Source: Candidatus Gemmiger avistercoris
Lineage (GTDB): Bacteria; Bacillota; Clostridia; Oscillospirales; Ruminococcaceae
Length of the DNA stretch: 62,779 nucleotides
Direction: 5' to 3'
NCBI GenBank assembly: GCA_019116705.1
Contig: DXBF01000069.1
Span: forward strand, 1-62,779
In this document: positions 1 to 6,577 of the stretch, one piece after another
How the letters are laid out: every line of letters begins with the position of its first letter
Position numbering within the stretch: position 1 is the first letter of the stretch
Translations under genes and position numbers: made by a program
Notes under the pieces: generated by a model
What the model saw: only the letters and a program-made list of their open reading frames with translations
Told to the model about the DNA's origin: nothing
Databases searched by the model: none

Positions 1-561
1 CGCTATATGAACACCGCCTGCAATCGCTGGAAGGCGGAAACCACCATTGGCTTCGGCATTTACGGTACGCCTCTGGAAAGCACCACGTACAAGTTTGCCA
101 AGTGCCTGCAGAAGCGCTTCGGCATCATTCCCGGCATCACGGACAAGAACTATATCACCAACTCCTACCATGTCCATGTGGCCGAGCAGATCGACGCCTT
201 CACCAAGCTGAAGTTCGAGAGTGAGTTCCAGAAGCTCAGCCCCGGCGGCGCCATCAGCTATGTGGAAGTGCCCAACATGCAGGACAATCTGGAAGCGGTC
301 ATCAAGGTCATGCAGTTCATCTATGAGAACATCATGTACGCCGAACTGAACACCAAGAGCGACTACTGCCAGGTCTGCGGCTACGACGGCGAGATCAGCA
401 TCGTCGAGGAGGACGGCAAGCTGATCTGGGAGTGCCCCAAGTGCCACAACCGGGACCAGAACAAGCTGAATGTGGCCCGCCGCACCTGCGGCTACATCGG
501 CACCCAATTCTGGAACCAGGGCCGCACCCAGGAGATCAAGGACCGCGTGCTGCATCTGTGA
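1..561 (+). CDS. nrdD: Anaerobic ribonucleoside-triphosphate reductase (class III), C-terminal part
   Basis: The window opens inside this gene; the frame is open from base 1, so the 5' part lies outside. Class III reductase makes deoxyribonucleotides from NTPs in the cytosol of anaerobes using a glycyl radical. The visible 186 residues hold the family's C-terminal end: a Zn-ribbon with two CxxC pairs (Cys at fragment residues about 123/126 and 145/148) and the glycyl-radical loop RRTCGYIG at about residues 160-167. The stop is followed within 30 bases by a strong terminator, so no nrdG activase is transcribed directly after it; it may lie upstream or elsewhere. Family assignment is firm. Confidence 0.95.
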   Translation, partial: RYMNTACNRWKAETTIGFGIYGTPLESTTYKFAKCLQKRFGIIPGITDKNYITNSYHVHVAEQIDAFTKLKFESEFQKLSPGGAISYVEVPNMQDNLEAVIKVMQFIYENIMYAELNTKSDYCQVCGYDGEISIVEEDGKLIWECPKCHNRDQNKLNVARRTCGYIGTQFWNQGRTQEIKDRVLHL

Positions 562-586
562 TGCGCCGCAAACTTCAAACGAAAAA

Positions 587-620
587 GCAGGCTGCCCGCC
601 GGGCAGCCTGCTTTCTTTTT
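587..620 (+). terminator. Intrinsic terminator after nrdD
   Basis: An 11-bp perfect stem (587-597 with 601-611, loop of three bases) is followed by TTTCTTTTTG. It ends nrdD transcription. Confidence 0.9.
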
Positions 621-628
621 GTTTTCGC

Positions 629-693
629 CCTTTCTTTACAAAGAAAGGACCAAAGAAATTCCCGAGAAAATCGCACGATGTGCGATTTTGGGG
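629..693 (+). repeat. Structured intergenic repeat, class 1, copy A
   Basis: Two hairpins joined by a conserved box. The first is CCTTTCTTT / AAAGAAAGG, the box is ACCAAAGAAATTCC, and the second is AAAATCGCAC / GTGCGATTTT followed by GGGG. The copy lies downstream of nrdD in the same orientation. Other class 1 copies are at 31280-31344 (minus), 40197-40262 (plus) and 47432-47499 (plus). Confidence 0.85.
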
Positions 694-766
694 AAGGGTG
701 AAACAGAAAAGTACGTAGCGCGCGGGGACGCCGGGCAGGATCGGGCGGACCGGCTGCGGGCGGCGG

Positions 767-1267
767 TCACTGTGCGCTGCCGCGCAGCTGCGTCAGTTCC
801 AGGCCCTCTTTGCCGGTAATCTGCTCCGGCTCCAGGGCCAGCATGCAGAGGCCCGGCCAGAACCGGTCGATCTCGGCCTCACGGTCCGCCTCCGGGACGT
901 TGGGGGCATAGCGCAGGGCCAGCTTTTCCACCGCCGCGCGCTTCTCCTCCTCCTTTTCCAGCACCCGCACCCGGCCGAACACGATCACGCTGCGGTAGGC
1001 CGTGGTGAAGGCTTCGGGCAGGACCTCGTCCCGGTCGATGACACAGAAGGACACCCGGGGCTCCCGGACGATGGCGTCAACCTTATGGCCGGTGTTGGCG
1101 CTGTGGAAATAAACCGTCTGCCCGTCGTACACATAACTCAGCGGCACGGCGTAAGGGTAGCCCCCGTCCCCGGCCACCGCCAGCACGCCGGACGTGCCGC
1201 GCCGCAGGATCTCTGCGCAGGCGCCGGGGCTGAGCTGCTGCTTTTTGCGGCGCATCGCACGAAACAT
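767..1267 (-). CDS. Pyridoxamine 5'-phosphate oxidase-fold flavoprotein (Nim-like)
   Basis: About 166 residues with the split-barrel flavin-binding fold of the PNPOx/NimA group. The opening strands GVLAVAGDGGYPYAVPLSY and VYFHSANTGHKVDAI, then VSFCVIDRDEV, are typical. The exact reaction cannot be told from sequence; relatives bind FMN, F420 or heme, and some reduce nitroimidazoles. The start was set at 1267 because GGGAGG sits 8 bases before that ATG, whereas the longer open frame has no ribosome site. It lies 31 bases downstream of the ECF S-component gene on the same strand, so the two are probably co-transcribed, which hints at a flavin or B6 link (inference). Confidence 0.8.
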   Translation of the reverse strand: MFRAMRRKKQQLSPGACAEILRRGTSGVLAVAGDGGYPYAVPLSYVYDGQTVYFHSANTGHKVDAIVREPRVSFCVIDRDEVLPEAFTTAYRSVIVFGRVRVLEKEEEKRAAVEKLALRYAPNVPEADREAEIDRFWPGLCMLALEPEQITGKEGLELTQLRGSAQ

Positions 1268-1298
1268 GGCCTTTACCTCCCTGCCGGTGGGCACTGTT

Positions 1299-1928
1299 TT
1301 ACCGGGTCTTCAATATTTTGCGCAGCGGCACCGTGACCGCCGTGGCCACCGCCCCGCAGACTGCCGTTTCGATCAGGCCCTGCAGCCCCACCATGGAGGC
1401 CGCCAGCGCCACCGGGTTGGAAACGCCGAACGTCGTGATCAGGTTCTGGATCTGCTCCATATTATAAAAGAACAGCAGCAGGCAGCCCATGAAAAAGACG
1501 GTGTTCAGGATCGGGGCGCTGAGCGCGCCGATCAGGCAGGCCGTTTTTGGGCGGGCGGGCAGCAGCCGAACCGCCGCCCGGAACAGCAGGGCGCAGCACA
1601 GGCCGCAGGCCACCCGGGTGCCCACGCAGGTCAAAAAGCAGAGCACCGGGTCGTACTGGAAGGCAAAGGCCGTCAGCCCGCCGGTCCCGTTGACCGCATT
1701 GCCGAAGCTGGTCATGCCGAATACAAACCCCATCCAGGCGCCCCCCGTGGGGCCGCTCAGCATAGCGCCGATGGCCACCGGCACCGTGAGCAGGCTCATG
1801 GTCAGCGGGCCCACGCGCAGGTAGCCCAGGGGCGTGGCGGCCATGACCAAGACCACGGCCGTGAGCAGTGCAAGTTGGGTAAGCGTCCGCACTTTGGGCG
1901 TCTTACGGCGATCGTTCGTGTTTTTCAT
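1299..1928 (-). CDS. ECF transporter S component (vitamin-binding subunit)
   Basis: A 209-residue integral membrane protein with about six hydrophobic segments, matching the ECF-type S-component family. These proteins bind a vitamin or precursor and use a shared EcfA/A'/T energising module encoded elsewhere; no such genes lie in the window. The motif VGPLTMSLLTVPVAIGAM near the N-terminus is typical of the broad ECF_trnsprt family, which includes folate, pantothenate and related transporters. Substrate is unknown. The ATG at 1928 follows GGAGG; the TTG two codons earlier is too close to it. The next gene downstream is a flavin-fold protein. Confidence 0.8.
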   Translation of the reverse strand: MKNTNDRRKTPKVRTLTQLALLTAVVLVMAATPLGYLRVGPLTMSLLTVPVAIGAMLSGPTGGAWMGFVFGMTSFGNAVNGTGGLTAFAFQYDPVLCFLTCVGTRVACGLCCALLFRAAVRLLPARPKTACLIGALSAPILNTVFFMGCLLLFFYNMEQIQNLITTFGVSNPVALAASMVGLQGLIETAVCGAVATAVTVPLRKILKTR

Positions 1929-2017
1929 ATTCAATTTCCTCCTGCTGCCGTCTCCTACACATCGGGAGTACAGCGCAAATGTACAGGGTCGGCCCTGTCA
2001 AGCACAGTATAACGCAA

Positions 2018-2043
2018 AACCGGCCGCGTTACAAGCGGCCGGC
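2018..2043 (-). terminator. Intrinsic terminator after the HAD gene
   Basis: CCGGCCGC / GCGGCCGG stem with a seven-base loop, followed on the minus strand by TTTTGCG. It separates the HAD gene from the ECF S-component gene. Confidence 0.75.
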
Positions 2044-2073
2044 AGAAAAGGAACGTCCTTTTTGCAATTTTTC

Positions 2074-2733
2074 TTACAGTTCGCCCGCCCGCAGCAGGTC
2101 GCGTACTTCGAACAGGTCGCGGCAGCAGCGGGTGTACAGGCTGCGGATCTCCGCATCTGGCTGGGCCATATCGGGCACCATGACCGTCACGGCCCCGGCC
2201 GCATGGCCGGCGCGCACGCCGTTGAAGCTGTCCTCCAGCACCAGGCAGTTGCGGATGTCCAGCCCCAGGCGGCGGGCCGCTTCCAGAAAAATGTCGGGCG
2301 CCGGTTTGCTGTTTTTGACGTCGGCGCCGCAGACCACGTCGTGGAAATAGCGCGCCGTGCCCGTGGTCTGCAAATTCTGCTCGATCATATTCCGCGGGCT
2401 GGAACTGGCCACGATCCGCGGGATGCCGCGTTCTTCCAGCAGGGCCAGCAGTTCCCGCAGCCCCGGCTTGCAGGGCACGCCCCGGGCAAAGCGCTCGGTG
2501 CCGATCTGCCAGATCTTATCCAGCATCCGCTGGGGGTCCACCTGGGGGAAGTATTTCTGCACATGGGCTCGCAGTTTCTCCCCGGCCAGGCCCCGGCCTT
2601 CGGCAAAAAAAGTTTCCGTATCTTCCGGCATGGGGATGCCCAGCGCCCGGCAGGTGGGTTCCCACAGGGTATCCCACAGGCGCTCGGTATCGAACATCAG
2701 GCCGTCCATATCAAAAATCACACCTTGGATCAT
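2074..2733 (-). CDS. HAD-superfamily phosphatase/phosphomutase (beta-PGM-like)
   Basis: A 219-residue HAD hydrolase of subfamily IA. Motif I is FDMDGLMFDTE (nucleophile Asp plus acid/base Asp, residues about 8-17), motif II is the Ser in VASSSPRN, motif III is the Lys in KNSKPAPDIF, and motif IV is VLEDSFNGVRAG. The helical cap between motifs I and II has the size seen in beta-phosphoglucomutase and YqaB-type phosphatases. Substrate is probably a small sugar phosphate but cannot be fixed. The start at 2733 is the ATG before MIQGVIFDMDG and has AAAGGCGG upstream. Divergent from ilvE. Confidence 0.85.
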   Translation of the reverse strand: MIQGVIFDMDGLMFDTERLWDTLWEPTCRALGIPMPEDTETFFAEGRGLAGEKLRAHVQKYFPQVDPQRMLDKIWQIGTERFARGVPCKPGLRELLALLEERGIPRIVASSSPRNMIEQNLQTTGTARYFHDVVCGADVKNSKPAPDIFLEAARRLGLDIRNCLVLEDSFNGVRAGHAAGAVTVMVPDMAQPDAEIRSLYTRCCRDLFEVRDLLRAGEL

Positions 2734-2882
2734 AGGGGTGCCGCCTTTCTCTTTCAGGTTACAGGCCCATTGTACCGCATTTTGCCCGGGTCCGCAACCG
2801 CCGGGGCGGATTTTCCCCGCCGGTGGGGCGGCCGCCCCCGGCCCGAAGCCCCGCAGCACGGCGCCGCCGCAGAATTTGGGGC

Positions 2883-2911
2883 TTGTTTTTACCACTTTAC
2901 AGCGCTATAAT
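2883..2911 (+). promoter_or_regulatory. Promoter of ilvE
   Basis: TTGTTT, 17-base spacer, TATAAT (2906-2911). It predicts a leader of about 70 bases before the ilvE ATG. Confidence 0.75.
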
Positions 2912-2987
2912 GGAGGAAACTGCTCCGGGTTGCTGTGCGGCGGCCCGTCTGCGGCCTTTGAGTTCAAAACAGGGAGAGTGTACAATC

Positions 2988-4064
2988 ATGTTGAACATCC
3001 AGATCACAAAAACAACGGCCCCCAAGGCCCGCCCGCAGGACGAGAGCAAGCTGGGGTTCGGGCAGATCTTCAGCGACCATATGTTCCTGATGGACTATAC
3101 CGCCGGGGAAGGCTGGCACGACCCGCGGATCGTCCCCTACGGCCCCTGGCAGATGGACCCCGCCACCACGGTGTTCCACTACGCCCAGGAGATCTTCGAG
3201 GGCATGAAAGCCTACCGCACGGCGGAGGGTAAGATCCAGCTGTTCCGCCCCGACTGCAACGCCAACCGCTTCAACGATTCGGCGGACCGCCTGGGCATGC
3301 CCGCCATCCCGCCGGAGGACTTCGTCCAGGCCGTCAAGGCGCTGGTGGACGTGGACCGCGACTGGGTCCCCCACTCCGACGGCGCTTCGCTGTATATCCG
3401 CCCCTTCGCCATCGCCACCGACATCGGCCTGGGCGTGCACGCTTCCAAGCACTACCGCTTCGCCATCATCTGCTCCCCCTCCGGCGCTTACTATGCCGAG
3501 GGCCTGGACCCCGTGCGCATCTACGTGGAAGATGAATACATCCGCGCCGCGCCGGGCCTGACCGGCTTCACCAAGTGCGGCGGCAACTACGCCGCCTCCA
3601 TCAAGGCCGGGGAACTGGCCGAGGAACGCGGCTTCAGCCAGGTGCTGTGGCTGGACGGCGTGGAGAAGAAGTACGTGGAGGAAGTGGGCTCCATGAACAT
3701 CATGTTCAAGATCGACGGCAAGATCTACACCGCCCCCTGCACCGGCACCGTGCTGCCCGGCGTGACCCGCCGTTCCATCATTGAACTGCTGCGGGACTGG
3801 GGGTATGAGGTCGTCGAGGGCAAGCTGGCCATTGCCGACGTGATGAAGGCCGCCGACGAAGGCAAACTGGAAGAAGTTTTCGGCACCGGCACGGCCGCCG
3901 TGGTTTCCCCCGTCAAGGAACTGGACTGGGAGGGCAAGGTCGCCTACATTGGCGGCGGCAAGATCGGCCCCCTGACCCAGAAACTCTACGACACACTGAC
4001 CGGCATCCAGTGGGGCAAGCTGCCCGATACCAAGGGCTGGATCGTCCCGGTTGACCCGCAGTAA
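2988..4064 (+). CDS. ilvE: Branched-chain amino acid aminotransferase
   Basis: A 358-residue fold-type IV PLP aminotransferase that interconverts Leu, Ile and Val with their 2-oxo acids using 2-oxoglutarate/glutamate. The PLP lysine is in TGFTKCGGNYAAS (Lys196). The phosphate-binding end is GTGTAAVVSPV, and the N-terminal YGPWQMDPATTVFHYAQEIF matches the eukaryote-like (BCAT type II) group, whose usual length is about 350-360. The ATG at 2988 follows GGGAGAG. It is a single-gene unit bounded by its own promoter and a very strong terminator. Assignment is firm. Confidence 0.95.
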   Translation: MLNIQITKTTAPKARPQDESKLGFGQIFSDHMFLMDYTAGEGWHDPRIVPYGPWQMDPATTVFHYAQEIFEGMKAYRTAEGKIQLFRPDCNANRFNDSADRLGMPAIPPEDFVQAVKALVDVDRDWVPHSDGASLYIRPFAIATDIGLGVHASKHYRFAIICSPSGAYYAEGLDPVRIYVEDEYIRAAPGLTGFTKCGGNYAASIKAGELAEERGFSQVLWLDGVEKKYVEEVGSMNIMFKIDGKIYTAPCTGTVLPGVTRRSIIELLRDWGYEVVEGKLAIADVMKAADEGKLEEVFGTGTAAVVSPVKELDWEGKVAYIGGGKIGPLTQKLYDTLTGIQWGKLPDTKGWIVPVDPQ

Positions 4065-4081
4065 ACCATTCTGGAACCTTC

Positions 4082-4127
4082 CCGCCCGGATTTTTATGCA
4101 TGATGCATAAAAATCCGGGCGGTTTTT
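4082..4127 (+). terminator. Strong intrinsic terminator after ilvE
   Basis: A perfect 19-bp stem (4082-4100 with 4104-4122) with a three-base loop, followed by TTTTT. Because the stem contains an A/T block in the middle it is unusually long for this genome. Confidence 0.95.
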
Positions 4128-4152
4128 ATTGCATGTTGTACACGCCCGCCTC

Positions 4153-4181
4153 TTGTAAATCGCGCTCGAATGATGTAACAT
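4153..4181 (+). promoter_or_regulatory. Promoter of the putative structured RNA
   Basis: TTGTAA, 17-base spacer, TAACAT (4176-4181). No coding frame follows, which supports an RNA gene starting near 4186-4189. Confidence 0.5.
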
Positions 4182-4185
4182 AAAG

Positions 4186-4366
4186 GTACAGAAAGCGATG
4201 GCGCTTTGGAACGGTCAGACTCCGTGCCAAAGCGTTTTTTGATACCGCTTTCTGCCAAAGAGGAAGAATACCAGAGCGCCCTGCCGCCGCACTGGCGAAG
4301 GGGCATCCACTTGTAGAGGGGTGGGTTTTCATTCACAGGGAGGAACGGCAAGACGTTCTGTTTTTC
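4186..4366 (+). ncRNA. Putative structured non-coding RNA of about 180 nt
   Basis: The stretch between ilvE and the DJ-1 gene has no convincing protein but is highly structured. CAGAAAGCG (4189-4197) pairs with CGCTTTCTG (4246-4254). Inside, CGCTTTGG (4202-4209) pairs with CCAAAGCG (4227-4234), followed by TTTTTT. AAAGCG and CGCTTT can also pair locally around the loop ATGG, so mutually exclusive folds exist. The end is a hairpin at 4342-4359 (GGAACG / CGTTCT) with TTTTTCTCC. Promoter, terminator and about 180-nt length would fit a 6S-like RNA, and ACAGAA at the 5' end could pair with TTCTGT at the 3' end, but I do not recognise a 6S consensus. Identity is unproven. Confidence 0.45.
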
Positions 4367-4378
4367 TCCTTCTTTTTT

Positions 4379-4416
4379 GAAACGGGGCGGGGCAGTGGCC
4401 GCCCCGTTTTATTTTT
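4379..4416 (+). terminator. Second terminator before the DJ-1 gene
   Basis: GGGGCGG / CCGCCCC stem followed by GTTTTATTTTTTTT. It backs up the terminator at 4342-4366. Confidence 0.85.
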
Positions 4417-4435
4417 TTTGCCCCGCGGCGGCGGA

Positions 4436-4464
4436 TTGCAAAACCACCCCGGATGCGCTACAAT
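4436..4464 (+). promoter_or_regulatory. Promoter of the DJ-1 gene
   Basis: TTGCAA, 17-base spacer, TACAAT. Predicted start near 4471, giving a leader of about 100 bases. Confidence 0.7.
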
Positions 4465-4479
4465 AGAACCAACGGCCAG

Positions 4480-4543
4480 CCCTGCAAGGGGCCGGCACGC
4501 TGCCGGGCGCTGCCTTTGCAGGGCCTTTCCGGCCGGAAAGGCC
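4480..4543 (+). promoter_or_regulatory. Structured 5' leader of the DJ-1 gene
   Basis: CCCTGCAA (4480-4487) can pair with TTGCAGGG (4516-4523), enclosing CCGGCA / TGCCGG. The next bases, 4522-4543, are a perfect 22-base palindrome. The last two G of the first stem are shared with the palindrome, so the two folds compete. It does not match a riboswitch that I know. Confidence 0.4.
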
Positions 4544-4572
4544 GCAGATCCGTATACAAGGAGGTTTTTCCC

Positions 4573-5127
4573 ATGTCGAAAGCTGTTATCTTTTTTGCCC
4601 AGGGCCTGGAAGAGTGCGAGGGCCTGCTGTGTGTAGACCTGCTGCGCCGGGCCGGTGTGGAGGTGACTGTCGCCGCCGTAGGCGGGCAGCGGGCCATCGT
4701 CAGTTCCCACAAGGTCCGCATCGAGTCCGACGCCCTGGCGGAAGAACTGGACTACGCCGCCTTTGACGCCTGCATCCTGCCGGGCGGCCTGCCGGGCGTG
4801 GACAACCTGAAAGCCGACGCCACCGTGCGCCGGGTCTGCTGCGAGTTCGCCGCACAGGGCAAGATCGTAGCGGCCATCTGCGCCGCCCCCACCGCGCTGG
4901 CGGCTTTCGGCGTGCTGAACGGCAAAAAGGCCACCGTATACCCCGGCATGGACGCCGCGCTCACCGAGGGCGGCTGCACCTACACCGGGCTGCCGCTGAC
5001 CATCGACGGCAACATCGTCACCGGCGAAGCGCTGGGGGCCGCCATCCCCTTTGCGCTGGCGCTGGCCCGCATCCTGGCCGGCGGCGAGACGTCCGACCGT
5101 GTGCGCAAGGCCATCGTCTACCAGTAA
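4573..5127 (+). CDS. DJ-1/PfpI-family protein
   Basis: A 184-residue cytosolic protein of the DJ-1/ThiJ/PfpI family. The reactive cysteine is Cys103 in AAICAAPTALAAFGVL, with a supporting acidic residue at Glu13/14. The opening MSKAVIFFAQGLEECE is a standard YajL/DJ-1 start. Family members act as glyoxalase-III-like or deglycase enzymes, or as redox-sensing chaperones; which applies here is not visible. GGAGG precedes the ATG at 4573. It is tail-to-tail with methylglyoxal synthase and shares its terminator, so one product makes methylglyoxal and the other may detoxify it (inference). Confidence 0.9.
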   Translation: MSKAVIFFAQGLEECEGLLCVDLLRRAGVEVTVAAVGGQRAIVSSHKVRIESDALAEELDYAAFDACILPGGLPGVDNLKADATVRRVCCEFAAQGKIVAAICAAPTALAAFGVLNGKKATVYPGMDAALTEGGCTYTGLPLTIDGNIVTGEALGAAIPFALALARILAGGETSDRVRKAIVYQ

Positions 5128-5134
5128 GCCGCAC

Positions 5135-5172
5135 AAAAAACCTGCCCGGCAGCACGCCGGGCAGGTTTTTTG
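5135..5172. terminator. Bidirectional terminator between DJ-1 gene and mgsA
   Basis: AACCTGCCCGGC (5139-5150) pairs with 5156-5167, with A and T tracts on both sides, so it works for both converging genes. Confidence 0.9.
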
Positions 5173-5185
5173 CGCATTCTGCGGC

Positions 5186-5590
5186 TTATTTGCGGTCGTG
5201 CTGCAATTCCAGCCAGGCCAGATCGCCGCGCTCCAGCCCATGGATCAGGACTTCGGCAGTGGCAATGTTGGTCGCCATCGGAATGGTGTGCATATCGCAC
5301 AACCGCAGCAGCGTCACGTCGTTGGGTTCGCCGGGCTTGGCTCCCACCGGGTCGCGGAAGAACAGCAGCATATCCACCTCGCCGCAGGCGATCATGGCGG
5401 CGATCTGCTCGGCGCCGCCGCGCCCGCCCGGGTACAGGCAGCGCACCGGCAGGCCGGTAGCGTCACGTACGACCTTGCCGGTCACACTGGTGGCGACCAG
5501 TTCATTTTCCGACAGGATCCGCACATAGGCTGTGCAAAACTGCGCCATCAGTTCCTTGCGGGAATCATGGGCGATCAAAGCGATCCTCAT
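5186..5590 (-). CDS. mgsA: Methylglyoxal synthase
   Basis: A 134-residue enzyme converting dihydroxyacetone phosphate to methylglyoxal and phosphate in the cytosol, a bypass used when triose phosphates pile up. Family marks: IALIAHDSRK at the N-terminus (His8 in the active site), the phosphate loop YPGGRGGAEQIAAMI (53-67) and LLFFRDP with the catalytic Asp80. Length equals the short clostridial form. Its own promoter lies 60 bases upstream. Confidence 0.93.
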   Translation of the reverse strand: MRIALIAHDSRKELMAQFCTAYVRILSENELVATSVTGKVVRDATGLPVRCLYPGGRGGAEQIAAMIACGEVDMLLFFRDPVGAKPGEPNDVTLLRLCDMHTIPMATNIATAEVLIHGLERGDLAWLELQHDRK

Positions 5591-5648
5591 TACGGTTTCT
5601 CCCCTCTATGAAGCTCCCTGTTCGGAGCTGCGCAAAACTATCCTTTAT

Positions 5649-5677
5649 ATGATAAGCTACTTTGGCATAAAATGCAA
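5649..5677 (-). promoter_or_regulatory. Promoter of mgsA
   Basis: On the minus strand TTGCAT, 17-base spacer, TATCAT. Confidence 0.65.
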
Positions 5678-5846
5678 GGCCCTGCCCGGAAAACACGCCA
5701 AAAGAGGCTGTTCTCCCCTCTTTTTTCTTGTCGTTTTTACCAAAAGGCTTCCGCAAACTTTGGCAAAACCGCGCGCAGCCTCCATGCTATAATAAAGAAA
5801 ATCACCGGGGCGCAACCGGGCGCCCTGCGAAAAGGAGGCTCCTGTT

Positions 5847-6440
5847 ATGAAGAGATCTGCCCAGACGATCATTCGTCCCGACGCATGCTATACCATTGCC
5901 GCTGCCAATGGCCGTGTGCTGGAAGTGGCTGATTTCAACACCGAAAACGGCGCTTCGATCCGTTTGTGGAGTTACGAAGGCCAGCCCTGGCAGCAATGGC
6001 AGTTCGAGGAATCGGGCGAAGGCGAATACCGCATCAAAAACCGCTTTACCGGCAAGGTGATGGACCTGGCCATGTCCGGCGTAGCCAACGGCACCTGGGT
6101 CCACCAGTGGAGCCGCACCTCCGGCGCCGCCCAGCGCTGGCAGATCGTGGAAGCCGGCCACGGCAAGGTCAAGCTGCGCAACGTACTGGCCGACAAAGTG
6201 CTGGATCTGGTGGGCATGCGGGTGGAAAACGGCGCCCAGGCCCAGATCTGGCAGGATGTTTCGGGCGAGAACCAGCTCTGGCGGCTGGAGCCGGTCCCCG
6301 ACCGCCTGCTGGAAAAGCCCCTGGAGGCCCCACCCGCGCCGGCGCCTTCCAAGGCGAAGCGCACCGCCAAAACCACCCGCACCCAGACGGGCAAAAAGGC
6401 CAGCGGCAAATCCGCCCGCCGGGCCAGCAAGAACAAATAA
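5847..6440 (+). CDS. Ricin-type beta-trefoil lectin domain protein with basic tail
   Basis: 197 residues. Residues 13-150 form one ricin-B type beta-trefoil: three repeats each closing with a QxW motif (QQW 49-51, QRW 96-98, QLW 143-145). There is no signal peptide or membrane segment, so unlike most bacterial ricin-B modules it appears cytosolic and is not attached to a glycoside hydrolase. Residues 152-197 are a Pro/Ala/Thr/Lys/Arg-rich tail resembling histone H1-like bacterial tails, suggesting nucleic acid or polyanion binding. A TATAAT box sits about 55 bases upstream of the ATG. The ligand is unknown; the fold assignment is good, the function open. Confidence 0.8.
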   Translation: MKRSAQTIIRPDACYTIAAANGRVLEVADFNTENGASIRLWSYEGQPWQQWQFEESGEGEYRIKNRFTGKVMDLAMSGVANGTWVHQWSRTSGAAQRWQIVEAGHGKVKLRNVLADKVLDLVGMRVENGAQAQIWQDVSGENQLWRLEPVPDRLLEKPLEAPPAPAPSKAKRTAKTTRTQTGKKASGKSARRASKNK

Positions 6441-6508
6441 TTCCGCTGCCGGGCGGCGGGCTGTGCGCCGGATCATGGCATCCGGGGCGGCCCGCCGCTC
6501 TTTTGCGC

Positions 6509-6537
6509 TTGCGGGGCCGGGGAAAGCCTGTTATAAT
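6509..6537 (+). promoter_or_regulatory. Promoter of the DEAD-box helicase gene
   Basis: TTGCGG, 17-base spacer, TATAAT (6532-6537), about 40 bases before the ATG. Confidence 0.7.
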
Positions 6538-6577
6538 GGAAAGAACAGTGAAATGAAGGGAAGGCAGTACAAAGGCT

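Noticed and set aside
587-700. Clustered hairpins as a CRISPR array
   Set aside because: Copies of the repeat are tens of kilobases apart, with no regular spacers and no cas genes.
4140-4370. Small proteins in the ilvE to DJ-1 gap
   Set aside because: Possible frames lack ribosome sites and are interrupted by the stems of the putative RNA; composition does not match coding sequence.
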